The notes below the pieces were generated by a model. That model saw only the letters and a list, made by a program, of their open reading frames with translations. It was not told the DNA's origin and searched no databases. DNA of 64,000 nucleotides from Ophioderma brevispina (lineage: Eukaryota > Echinodermata > Ophiuroidea > Amphilepidida > Ophiodermatidae): NCBI GenBank assembly GCA_023653785.1, contig JAMKCH010001667.1, forward strand, positions 62,001 through 126,000, written 5' to 3'. Within the stretch, counting starts at the first letter, position 1. Each line of letters opens with the position of its first letter. The position numbers and the translations under genes were made by a program. This document shows positions 11,184-22,001 of this stretch, in pieces.

Positions 11184-12813
11184 GGTCCCCCGCCGAACTA
11201 GTTCGGAACGGGGGACTCTGAAATGAGCAGCGCCTTACCGTTCGTCCGTTCGTCGTCTGTGACAACAAGTTTACCATGTTGTATACACGATTTAAATCTG
11301 GGTTCCTAAGGGCGACAATGAGTAACTTGGTGGTAAGAATCTAGGCTATAGTTCCTCGAACCGGATTAGATTGTGGCCGTAAAATTGGCTAATTAAGTAT
11401 CTATTTGCATATTTATTGAGAATGTTTTCCGGCAAGGCCCGTTTACAAGTTTTCTGGATTTCCGTAGGCGTAGAATGATGTATTGGTAGAAGTAGGCTGA
11501 AGAGTTCTCGACCCGATTAGATTTTTGGGCGTATTTCGGGGCAACCTTGAGTAGGCACATGAGCTAATAAATATGCAAAATCAGCTTAATTGCTATATTT
11601 TTTGAAACGGTACATCGGATACTCAAAATTCCTGCGCTGCATGAAAGCCGCTCTGAGGAACATCTTTTTTGCATTTGAAGTATGTGATATACTTCGCTTA
11701 GGTAGGCAAATGAGCTAATTAAATATGCTAATTGCTGTATCTCTAAACTGTACAACGGATAGCCAAATTTCCGTCGCTAACATGAGACTACTTTGCTATA
11801 GGGAGGGGGTGAGGTGTTGGGGAGGGGTGGTGTGTTGCGGGGTGTTGGGGAGGGGGTTGGGTAGTATTGTGGGGTGGTGGAGGTGTAAGGGTGTTGTGGG
11901 GTGTTGGGAAGGGGTTGGTATGCGGGGTGTTGGGGAAGGGTGTAGGGTGTTAGCGTGGTTTGGGGAGGGGGTTGGGTATTGAAGGGTGTTGTTGGGCGCG
12001 GAGGGATGAGGGTGTTGCGGGGTGTTGGAGGGGGTTGGGTATTGAAGGGTGTTGGGGAGGGTGTGGGGTATGCGGGGTGTTGGGGAGGGTTAGGTGTTGC
12101 GGGGTGTTGGGGAGGGGTTTGGGTATTGGGAGGGGGAAGGGTGTTGGTGGTGGGTTGGGCTATGCGGGTGTTGGGGAGGGTGGTAGGGTAGTATGTGGGG
12201 TTTTGGGAGGGGGTTGGGTATTGGCGGGTTGTTGTGGCAGGGTTGGGTAGTATTGGCAGTCGTTTTTTTGGGGAGGGGGTAGGGTTGTTGCGGGTGTTGG
12301 GGAGGGGGTGGAGTGTTGTATGGTGTTGGGATTTGTGGGAGTTTGTGGTGTTGGTGAGGGGGTGGAGTGTTGTACTGTGTTGGGGAGGTGTGGGAGTGTG
12401 TGATTGTGTTAGGGAGGGGGTGTGAGTGTTTTATTGTGTTGGGGAGGGATGAGGATGTTGCGGGGTGTTGGGGGGGAATGGCGGGTTGCGGGGGTGTTGG
12501 CGAAGGGGAGTATGTTACCTGGTATTAGGGGTTGTGTGTTAGGGGTGTTAAGGAGGGGGTGTGGTGTTTTCGGGGGGTGTTGGGGATGAAGGGTGGTGGA
12601 GTTTGTGGGGTGTTGAGAGGGCGTGGGGTTTTGCGGGGTGTTGGGGAGGTGGGTGGGGTTTTTGCGGGGTGTTGGGAAACAAAAAAAAAAGAAAAAAAGG
12701 GGGTTTGGGGGGGCAAAAATGGGGGGGTTTGGTTGGCGGGGTATTGGGGGAGGGGTGGGGTGGTTGAAGTTGCTTTTATTGCATGTTGGTGATCGCAACA
12801 TTCGGCGGGGACC
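11184..12813. mobile_element. 1.63-kb element with inverted ends, carrying G-rich minisatellite
   Basis: The left end GGTCCCCCGCCGAA (11184-11197) and the right end TTCGGCGGGGACC (12801-12813) are inverted complements over 13 bases with one inserted C. The left part has a perfect palindrome CCGAACTAGTTCGG (11193-11206), a GTTCGTCCGTTCGTCG track, and two or three imperfect repeats built on GAGCTAATTAAATATGC and ACGGATA-CCAAA (about 11560-11790). The right part is the G-rich minisatellite. No ORF with a domain. The ends and the disrupted flanking element support an insertion; the class is unknown. Confidence 0.6.
11800..12770 (+). repeat. G-rich minisatellite, GGTGTTGGGGAGGG-type
   Basis: About 970 bp built of variants of GGTGTTGGGGAGGGGGTTGG with T and A interruptions and a mean period near 20-30 bp. 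Runs of three to seven G recur every few bases, so the + strand has very high G-quadruplex potential. The C-rich complement gives spurious Pro/Thr-rich ORFs (for example 12409-12801 on the minus strand). Not coding. Confidence 0.92.
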
Positions 12814-12814
12814 T

Positions 12815-12833
12815 ATTTACGCATCGCGTAAAT
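12815..12833. repeat. Short perfect hairpin
   Basis: ATTTACGC (12815-12822), 3-nt loop, GCGTAAAT (12826-12833), immediately beyond the right end of the 1.63-kb element. Confidence 0.6.
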
Positions 12834-12849
12834 AACGAGTTCGCCTTGT

Positions 12850-13035
12850 TTCATATTGGAGCAAAATACGAAATTCAACCTATGTTTTATATTGAAATAT
12901 AAGCAAAATCACCTCTTGCTCACACTTTCTTAGCGCATTCTGTATAGCCAAATACAATGTAAGGATCTTCAATTGGGTGTCTACTCAGATGAAATCCACT
13001 ATGAGCCAATGTAGTACACAATTTGCTTAAACTAA
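12850..13035 (+). mobile_element. Right part of the interrupted family B MITE
   Basis: GGAGCAAAATACGAAATTC, then TTGAAATATAAGCAAAATCA and ACACAATTTGC follow the 3' half of family B (compare 23150-23300) in the same order. The terminal repeat is decayed. Confidence 0.55.
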
Positions 13036-13933
13036 TCCATAATCCACTTGAAAAAGTGGTTTTTTGTAAGAGCGAATTTGCACTAACCGAGTACAAATCC
13101 CTCCAAAGAGAGCCGTAAGATTGATATCCGGTTTCCAGTTCGTTTTCGCGCTGTCCCTTCGTTTAACTCCTAAGAAGGAGTTGTCCTTCGTTTAATTCCT
13201 CAAACGAATTCACTCTTGTTGGATTGCTTTTCACTCTTTTTTGAGTAGAATTTCTCTTTTAAAGTAACAACCACTCATTGGAGTGCATTGGTTTTATACA
13301 AACGATGGCTATCAGGATATAAGGGTTATCTGATCTTCTATACTATAGGTTTCCCAGTTAATTCGCACTTATGCATTGCTTTGCAACAGCCAACCTGGAA
13401 TTCGTCCTGGAAACTCGGCATCGCTAAAAGCCGAAACACAATTTAATTATCTGTACTGATTAATTCACAACTGATATTCATTTTGTGTCACTGTATTTCA
13501 ACTTTTGTGTCATTTGTGATTTTCGTCCAATTGCTCGTCCTTCTGCCATGCGTATTAAAAAGAAAAAAGCAAATTCGTCGGTTTTTCATTGATATCCATT
13601 AACGTTTTCTTCAATTTAGTCTTTGGTCGGCATATGCCTCTCTCTTGGGTGGTTCTGAATTCATTTGTCCTCTAATATAAAACATCTCATCATCATTTCT
13701 GCCCATAGTCTTGTTTTAGTCTTCCGCCTGAAAATTAATGCATGCAACTATTTGAAATTTACCAATCTGTATGTTAAATTAGGAAATAACTTTGCAACGA
13801 TCCGATATAAAAAAAATATGTATGGTTATCGTTGTTTCAAATTGATTTTAACGATTTTGAAACTATTTTGGCTTTATACCCGTTAAACAATAGCGGGTTT
13901 GGTGAATCCCTATATAACTAGAGCTAGACCCTT
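13036..13933. other. No gene seen
   Basis: AT-rich DNA. A short motif GTCCTTCGTTTAA-TCCT occurs twice near 13155-13200 as a local duplication. No coding or RNA gene supported. Confidence 0.45.
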
Positions 13934-14330
13934 GTACCCACACTGTAGAAAGACCGTAATTTCAAGGAACCTCGTAATGGTACTTAACCAGTAATTGTGA
14001 GAAGAAACAGGAAAACAGTGGGTTTTTACGGGCAAATTCCCGTTATTTCATATTTCGGGGAATTGGCCGTTAATTCACGGCATTTAACCGGAAAATTATG
14101 CTGCCGCGAACTGATCCGTATTGAACACTGCCTTTCCCGTTAGCAACTTTCCCAGCACAATGCCATAAATCCTGTAACAATAAACGGTCAATTGCCCCGT
14201 AAATCTGACACTTCACGGGGCTTTGCCCGCGCCCGTACTATCACAGTTCGCGAAGTTTCTTCTCGCATTACCGGTCATAGATTACCCATTCACGGGGTCC
14301 GATAAATAAGGTTTTTTACAGTGCACCCAC
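13934..14330. mobile_element. hAT-like palindromic MITE with near-perfect 8-bp TSD
   Basis: The element proper is 13942-14322 (381 bp). The left end ACTGTAGAAAGACCGTAA and the complement of the right end, ACTGTAAAAAACCTTA, are terminal inverted repeats. The similarity continues inward: GTAAT-GAGAAGAAAC in both arms, then ACGGGCAAATTCCCG against the reverse complement of the GGGGC-CCCGTAAA area. GTACCCAC (13934-13941) and GCACCCAC (14323-14330) flank it, an 8-bp duplication with one mismatch. That size fits hAT superfamily insertion. No transposase ORF. Confidence 0.75.
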
Positions 14331-16020
14331 ATAGATTTAAGTTTATTCGAATAAGCATTTAGGGAGGGGTGCATTCCCCACCGCACCCCTTCCTAGGACG
14401 AAGGTTACTTTTTACAGTCATTAATTAGTTATATGGTCTGGCAGGTGGGTACTAATCATGCTAATATGATATAAACACTTTATTCCATTTAATGAACACC
14501 CGACGAATATGAAAGACAACATTCTTAAAATTAATTATTTAAAGGACTAAATTGCTTAATTCAGTATCGCCACACAGGACGAGTTTGTCAACGGATGTGA
14601 CGAATATCAATAACACAAAGTTGAAATACAATGACAAAAGAGTGAACATCAGTTACAGAATCATTAAATGGTTTTGCGTTTCTCAGGATTCACATTTTCA
14701 GGACGAATTTCAAAATCAATTACACAAGTGTGAAATTAACTGGGAAACCCTATATCAATATTTATTTGTAATGTATGAATGTAATACTTAAATATTCGTT
14801 CAGCACATATTAGGATAATTGTTTTTTTTTAATTTTGTTTCATGCATATGAACACACATAAGCAGCGAAATATTTCTGGCAACAGGGTTTGCACAAACAC
14901 ACTCCCGTAGTCCCGTTGGTGCCTATAGGGCGTTCTAGTTAGGGACCCAGGCTAATTACCACAAGAGATTTGAGTAAAATTACAAAAAAATAAAGAGTCT
15001 TTTTCACTAGTGAGAAATCGCCGAAAAAACAAGTCTTGGGTACCATGGACCCCCCCCGGCACTTCATGCTCAAACTAAGCTTTTGTGTAGCAAGGGGATC
15101 ACTCACATGGTACCTACAAGTCAAGTGGTACATAGAGATCAGTGAGTGGTACCTAGTGATCACCGTTCTTAATCTCCTAAGTGAACAACCTTTGTTTACT
15201 GTCTTTCCAGCCCATGGTAGTCATGAATAATTCATCACAGATCAATTACCGATACCGATATCAAGTGCGCATGCGTCTGAAGTGCTATGGACGCAGCTCA
15301 GTAGCTACTGTGATGAGTATGTTGATAGTGAAATCTTCACGAAATTGCTGTTTACTAGTGATTCGGTAAATTTTAAATATACATTTGTACAGCAAGCATA
15401 TCCTGAGCATATTTTCCAAGTGCAGATGGATTGAAAAATGAGGTAAGATATAGTTCTAGTAAGAATTGAGATCGCAAAAGTAACTACCGAGAGTTGTTTT
15501 GTAATGAGTGAAGTCTCGGTTCAGTCGTGAGTAAACAGCGGTCAATGTAAGCATGATCACTCGGCGTGAGATTCACGATGCAGTCCGGTCATTTTTCATT
15601 TAGAAAATCAGTAAGAGCACTGACTGGTCAGGTTATAGCTATATATATCTATGTGGAGATTCTTGATGTTAGCAATTTGCAATAGGTTTAACATTACCGG
15701 TTTATCATGTTTATATGTATTGTACTTTTTTCGTTTGTAATTTATGTTTTTGAGGCTTTCTGAAGTTTCTGTTTAGCCCCTCGGAGTAGTACAGACTACA
15801 GTCATGACACTGACAGTCAATTACTGTTATTTAGTACAGTAGCACCATGCATGGCACATACACACGGCTAGTACTAAATAGTATTCAGTATAGTGAAACA
15901 AACATGTTCCCCCAAACATCAGATTGAAAAGCATTGTCTTAATATTTTACTATCTTGTTTCATTCCAAGGCAAGCTATGATTAGCAATGCCTGGCAGCAA
16001 TGTTTAAAATATAATCATGG
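14331..16020. other. No gene seen
   Basis: Upstream flank of the cadherin exon. Short ORFs only. Around 15095-15160 GGTACCTA and GTGGTAC words recur (a local imperfect repeat). No RNA gene or promoter element can be supported. Confidence 0.45.
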
Positions 16021-16368
16021 TTAAAGGGGCATTTCGTGATCCACAGCCTCGTCCCCCCGACTTACCTAAAATATTTTGAGATTTTCATGTCATCTGAACC
16101 GTTAAAATTAGTAATCCATGTGTGCCAAATCTTACCTGCAAATTCGGCCGTGTCTTTAAGAAATTCGCAATTTTGTATTTTCTGTCCGTATTAACGGACA
16201 GAAATTATGGCACAGTGGCCTATGGGACCGTGGGAAACAACCATTTATTCATAACATAAAACCGCAAAGTCGGGATCAGCTAAAAAGTTGTGAATAGGCT
16301 TTTCTCAAGGATATCTAGTGAACAATGAACAAAACAGAAGGGGGTGGAATCACGAAATGCACCTTTAA
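16021..16368 (+). mobile_element. TTAA-flanked MITE, family C
   Basis: The left end TTAAAGGGGCATTTCGTGAT and the complement of the right end, TTAAAGGTGCATTTCGTGAT, match at 18 of 20 positions, with TTAA at both outer edges. The length of 348 bp equals that of families A and D. The centre holds a perfect 11-bp stem (TTTCTGTCCGT, loop ATTA, ACGGACAGAAA at 16179-16204). An internal ACCGTGGGAAACAA (16227-16240) is identical to family A at 22086-22099. Located about 1.05 kb upstream of the dachsous start. Confidence 0.85.
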
Positions 16369-16884
16369 ATTTAAAGTCTGGAAACCTGTACCCGGGCCAT
16401 GAGGCATGTCAGGTACTGTTATATTCACAAAAACAGTTTACCTTCACTTCACTCTTTGTGGAACCTTTTTTTCTGTCTTGGCAGTATTCTTTCTGGAAGG
16501 GTGTTATCTTTAGCAGCGGAGCAAGTTAAGAGTTTTAATGTGGCAAATTTATTTGACAATTTTTGGACAAAATTATAATAGTTTGGTTTTGATGATGTTG
16601 ATTAATTCATGACTAGCATGGCAAGCTAAACTTTTTAATTTTTCTAACATGATTATTTAATTTAAAATGTACATGATTGATTTATACAAAAAAAAATTCT
16701 CAAACGAACGCTGTTGATTTTAAATCGGTCAATCAACATACAGGCTGCAAACTTTGTTTAATAGTGTTGCATGGTTGGCACTGCACAGTGTAGCTGTTCA
16801 TTTCATGATTTAAATATCCTCCTTTTTTGGTTTAAAGATGATATGAAATACTTTATTAAGTTTCTGTGGATTCTGAAGCCCTCC
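16369..16884. other. No gene seen; upstream flank of cadherin exon
   Basis: AT-rich sequence without recognisable elements. Confidence 0.4.
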
Positions 16885-16929
16885 CATGTGCAACACCCAT
16901 CTTGGAGACAAGATCGGGTGTTGCACATG
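16885..16929 (+). other. Long near-perfect hairpin upstream of the cadherin exon
   Basis: CATGTGCAACACCC (16885-16898) plus ATCTTG (16899-16904) form a 20-bp stem with CAAGAT (16909-16914) and GGGTGTTGCACATG (16916-16929). There is a GAGA loop and a single bulged C at 16915. This is the strongest short palindrome I noticed in the window. It could be a small foldback relic, a structured RNA or a cruciform-prone site. At 45 nt it is shorter than a usual pre-miRNA. Confidence 0.7.
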
Positions 16930-17419
16930 CTCCAAAGCTCCAGAGCATGAAATCGCTAGCTTAAGTTAAAGGTTTAAAGCCTGAACAAAGGTCTGTTCCC
17001 TATAGGCTATGTGTAATTTCTGTAAATTGCAATATCCCTTTCAAATGAATCTGCAAAAACTATAATTTCAAGACATTTACACCTGGATGTCAGTTCTGAT
17101 GGTCCACCACCACCTGCTGAAATTTTGGGCACTGAAGATAACCAAGTTTGTAATTTATTTAATTGAGAATTGTTGTACAGTAATTCTATAATTTCTAACA
17201 TTGTGTCATTTACTGTGTTCCTTTGAAACATTGTGTGGATTTACAGATTTCACAAGTACTTTGCATGATGGCTTGACAAAGTCTGCAGAGGGAAATGGTC
17301 AGCATCACAACATGGATCAAACTCTGCAGCTCCTTTTCCTTTAGCTAAGCTAACTCTATCTGAACATAATAGAATACTGGAAAATTCTTCCAGATCATCT
17401 TGCATCCGGTTGCTGTGTT
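16930..17419 (+). promoter_or_regulatory. 5' flank or 5' UTR of the dachsous-like gene
   Basis: A pyrimidine-rich stretch ending in CTTTTCCTTTAG (AG at 17343-17344) could be a 3' splice site for a 5' UTR or leader exon. Immediately after it, an in-frame TAA at 17351-17353 precedes the first in-frame ATG at 17420, so the ORF is closed upstream. No TATA box or initiator is convincing, so transcription may start at a distant upstream exon. Confidence 0.35.
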
Positions 17420-19225
17420 ATGAAGGCTTATTCTGGACAGCAAGTAAAAACTGTCACAATGGATCCACCTTTGCAGCCAAAGCTTCCGAATATCAGGACT
17501 ACATGGCAGTCAAAACTATCCGTCTTCCTCCAATGTTTTGTTTTATCCGTTACTTTGCTACCCATGTGCCAAGCTCAACATATCGAAAGGACGTATTTCA
17601 TAGAAGAGGATCGCCCTGCAGGCACCCTAGTGGCCAATCTTGCACAAGACCTCGATCAACCAGGAGAACAATATTTCTTTCCCATCTTAGATCCAAATTA
17701 TTTTGAGGCTGATTCGGATGGGACAATTAGGACCAAAGTGTCTTTGGATTATGAGGTGAAAACGACACACAATATCTATGCCATCGCGGCAAATACAGGG
17801 TCAGCAATTTCCGTAACTGTGAATGTTATTGATACTAATGATAAATATTCCTGAATTCCCCTCACCTGTTGTGTACCTTGATCTCTCTGAGGCTACACCT
17901 GTGGGAGCCAAACGTAGCCTTGATTCTGCAAAAGACAAAGATGAAGGCGATTACAACACACAAGGATACACCATTTTATCCGGAAATACGGATGACACGT
18001 TTGGGCTAGAAACACATCGTGGACCAAATTCAGATTTATTTCTTGATTTAGTGATAGACCATCAACTCGACCGTGAAAGGACTTCGAACTATACTCTCTT
18101 TATACAAGCTTTTGATGGAGGTTCCCCTCCAAGAACTGGCAACCTGACATTAAATATTAATGTTTTGGATATCAATGATAACCCGCCAGTATTCACTCAA
18201 ACAAGTTTTGCTGCAACAGTAAATGAGACATTACCAGTTGGAAGTCCAATTTGCAAGTGACTGCTTCAGATATTGATGAAGGGCCAAATGGTCAAGTAAT
18301 TTTTGAAATCAACCGACAGAGAGATCCCTATGAATATTTTCGTATCGATCCTCTAACTGGTGTTCTTTCACTAAATAAACCTTTGGACTATGAATCCCAG
18401 ACATCGCATAGTATCTTAATAATTGCAAGAGACAATGCTACACAACCTGAGAGAAGTCTTGCATTTGTTACCATCAATGTCCTGAATGTGAATGAGAATC
18501 CACCTAGTATCAATGTTCTGTTCTTGAGTGATGATGGAGCACCAAAAGTGTCCGAAGCAGCTGAGGCGGGGGCGTATGTTGCACGTGTCTCTGTGAATGA
18601 CCCAGATGAAGGGGAATTGACTAATGTGAATGTTACCCTGACCGGTGGTCAGGGTCACTTTGGCATCGTTACTCGCGATAATATCATCTACCTTGTGTGT
18701 GTTCACCAACCTTTAGATCGGGAAGATCAATCCAGCTATGAAATCACGATACACGCTCACGATTTTGGAGTGCCGCCTTTATTTGCAGAAAAGACTCTGG
18801 CAATAATGGTTTCAGATGTGAATGACAATGCTCCCATTTTTGATCAGCCTGCATATTATCCCTCGGTCTTTGAGCTGGCAGATATTGGATCGTCTGTAGT
18901 TCAAGTACGAGCTACGGATGCAGATGTTGGCGAAAATGCGGCTATCACTTACTCTATACAGCACCAAACAGGAACTTACTCGGATTGGTTTCAGATTGAT
19001 CAGAACTCGGGCTTAATCACCACGAGACAGCTCATAGATCGGGAGATCAGCGAGACGGTAACTTTGCTCGTCATAGCCACCGATTCGGGATCACCGCCAC
19101 TGAGTGCAAATGTTTCGGTAATTGTCACATTGCGGGATGTTAATGATAACCAGCCCAGGTTTGAATCCTCTGCTTACAACGTTACCATACTGGAAAATAT
19201 TGCTATTGGAACCTGCTTTCTTACG
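17420..19225 (+). CDS. Dachsous-type protocadherin, N-terminal coding exon (partial; two frame breaks)
   Basis: Dachsous is a giant atypical cadherin that binds Fat cadherins across cell contacts, in planar cell polarity and Hippo growth control. The first in-frame ATG is 17420; 17459 (A at -3, G at +4) gives a shorter n-region and may be the real start. A hydrophobic signal core (LSVFLQCFVLSVTLLP) is followed by EC1-EC5, ending in calcium-linker motifs at 17832 (DTND-), 18168 (DINDNPPVF), 18485 (NVNENPPSI, degenerate), 18815 (DVNDNAPIF) and 19136 (DVNDNQPRF); EC6 then begins. LDYE/LDRE motifs lie in the repeats. DCHS1-specific matches, recalled from memory, are IEEDRPAGTL, TQGYTILSG, FEINRQR, RDNIIYLVCV, DWFQIDQNSGLITT and IAIGTCFLTV. 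A one-base excess near 17841-17843 (run of A) and a one-base deficit near 18249-18253 (run of T) shift and restore the frame. The exon ends in phase 0 at GTAAGT (19226). Orthology is likely; paralogue (DCHS1 or DCHS2-like) undecided. Confidence 0.92.
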
Positions 19226-19678
19226 GTAAGTTTACAATCCTTATTTCTATTCTGATTGTGTGTAGAGTTGTCTCCGATGCCTTTTTTGGAGATCTGACTT
19301 TTTCAGATTAACTTGTCAACAATTCAACATAATTCTGTTACAGCAGCCAAGTTGTATGTGCTTCATAATTCCATGGTTCCCACATTGTATCTTCCTACAA
19401 GTATGTGTTTGTTTGATAAAACCTCTGTGCCACTTTTGAATTGCAGTCCTGCAAGTTTTAACCATTGAAATGTTAGTGGTTTGAATAAACTTAGAAGTGC
19501 TTAAACTTTCACCCATTGCTTAAATACGGTAAACATTTTCCTATGAAAACCCATGTACAATCACTATAAATGATTCTACTTCAATACCCTGTTTGCTACT
19601 TCTCAGGGGAAAAATGATTTTGCAACTTGCCTGAAAATGAAAATGTCCAAATATATGCTGCACTTGTTTGTACATGTA

Positions 19679-19835
19679 CAGGCTCCAAAATAAGAATTAG
19701 GGCGGGCAAGGCAATTTTGCCAAATTTTAAAAGGGCACCAAGGCAAAGAATAGCAAATATTTAAGGGCACCAAGGCAAATGGTAGGGGCGCCTAAGGCAA
19801 ATTACCTTAGGTGCCTTGGGTTATTTTGGAGCCTG
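19679..19835. mobile_element. Small foldback element, perfect 15-bp terminal inverted repeats
   Basis: CAGGCTCCAAAATAA (19679-19693) and TTATTTTGGAGCCTG (19821-19835) are exact complements. Inside are repeats of GGGCACCAAGGCAAA and a hairpin CCTAAGGCAAATTACCTTAGG (around 19792-19811). 157 bp in total. No clear target-site duplication. Confidence 0.8.
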
Positions 19836-22001
19836 TTTGTATGTAATAACTTGGCATTGCCTGATTAAAAAAGAATGAACCACATTTTATAAATGAAAGT
19901 AATTGCCTAGAGTGCAATTTTATCTTGAATGTTATGGCTGGTAGTAGTACCATGGAGTTACTGTAATAACTCCAGTCTCCATGCTAGTACTTACTGGGGA
20001 GAGGGGAAGTGCATGATGATTTTGAAGTCAATTGAACTACCGTCAACTATGGCCTTAAATCAAATTGGTTGAAAAATGAAATCAATTAGATAGTATCTGC
20101 ATTCAAAGTTGCCTTACATGGCATGTAATCATGTTACCAGAGACAAATATTTCAACTCAGATGTTGCCAACTTAGCTGATCAATCACGATCATATCTGAT
20201 CTTATCAGGTATTGATTAGTCTGAAAGGAAGTCATCGGTTGGCGTATGATTTCCTGTTGTGGAATTAAATTAATTTCCATCTGACAAGCAAAGCATGGCA
20301 ATGACCTCAAGGATTTATTACAGCTGTTCAAGCCTAAAGATTGGGGAAAATGATCCTTAATTAATTTGCACTGTCCTTAAGTGATACCAGTTAGGTAAAA
20401 CAAAATGACATTTGCATTGTACCATCGAGGCATGCATTTTCCTTCTTCCATAAGTAATTAGTATACTTTTTCATAGAAGTACATACTCCCAAAAGTGTTT
20501 CACAAATTGCACATCAAAATGCCTGCCCACAGAAATTATTTGCGGATGAACTACTTTGTTTTGCACGACAAAAGAGGTGTGACTATTAGTTTACTTTTCT
20601 TGAGGGACTGAGAAATAAACGAAAGTACATCTCTGGTAAAACTATCAAGATTTCCAATATCTTGGTTTAAAATTAAGTTCCATAAATGTATTCTACAGTA
20701 TGTATATCATGTAGACCTACTTGAAAGCAATGTACATGTATGGTACTTTTTCATGAACAAAACCCAAAGATTAGAACACAGCGATTTCATGGGAACTATG
20801 AATTGCAGGCATTCACAATTACGTATTTGCCGAGTCTGGGTAGCTAATCATGCATGCAACAAATATGTACACTTGACACGTCCCCCTGTCCATTGGTACA
20901 TGCCCAACACTTTGACCAATGCCAATGGGCAGCTGCTTTCTTTATTCATTCTTTGAGGGGAAAACCACCACAATATGAGGGGAAAACCACTACAATATCT
21001 GCAATTTTTTAACCCTTGGCAAGAGTACAAAACTTGTTATCACCACACGTTGCCGAAACTATCCTGTATTCAAGTGCAGTTGGACGACTTGATACAAAGT
21101 TCAAACAAGCATGGCACCAGAAGTGAGAGACAAGTGGTTGAGTGTCCAAAACCTGAATAGATAGTTTATGACCCCAAAATTTCTTACTCAAGTTTTATGA
21201 CAACCACTTCAGCTTGTAAATGGTTTCAGATATTGAGCCTGATTCAAGGGAACAATACAATGTAGTTTAATTCCAAGCCATGTTTTCAGGTGATGAACAG
21301 AACACAAAGGAGGTAGCCTGAGCCCATCAAATAGTTGGTGGGATTAGCTGTTCAAATGAAGGGTCTTAGTGCAATAGCCATGGAAGCCAGAGCTTTGCTC
21401 TTATAATTGTTTGTTTATTGCAAGGGTGATTCAACTATATCTTTTGTTTTCTTGTCTCCTTCAATTTCTCCTTGAAGTATGTTGTGGAGCCTTTTGCTAT
21501 AAATCTGATTTGCATAAATTGTGATGCAAATGAGAGTTACTTGTGAAGATAGGCAATGGTGCCCTTATTTTAAAGTTGTGGAAGGAGGAGAATGAAGATC
21601 TATATTAAACTTGATTTAAGGTTCAAAAATTGCTCTGAAAAAGCAATTAGAAAAAAATCCTTCACTCAAGCTAGTCTGGGATGTGAATTTCACTTTATAC
21701 TAAATTGCCCAAGTTAAAGAAATTGAATGATATTTTCTGCTAATGCACACGATATTGCCCCTCAAGCTCAAAATGCTCACTGTTGTTTGAAAGAAGTGAC
21801 AGTAATTGTGCTAATGGCCGATCATCATCAGGAGTTGTTTAATCTCTTGATGGACTTGACAGTTCAAAAGTCAAAACCACTATCATTTTATCAAAGAAAT
21901 ATTCACCTACTATAGGGCCATTCAGCAGATTTTCTAGGTCTGTGTTTTGTAGGACCCAAGGAAAGTAGTAATGGTTATACTCTAAAGCTACCAGGATTCT
22001 T
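19836..22001. other. Intronic DNA, little structure
   Basis: No coding signal. A 21-22-bp tandem duplication (GAGGGGAAAACCACYACAAT) is at about 20955-20998. Otherwise nothing is seen. Confidence 0.5.

Noticed and set aside
12409..12801. 130-codon Pro/Thr-rich ORF on the minus strand and Gly/Val/Cys-rich ORFs on the plus strand
   Set aside because: They are translations of the G-rich minisatellite and vary with frame; no unique protein sequence.
18416..18709. 97-codon minus-strand ORF within the cadherin exon
   Set aside because: Shadow of the conserved plus-strand coding sequence.
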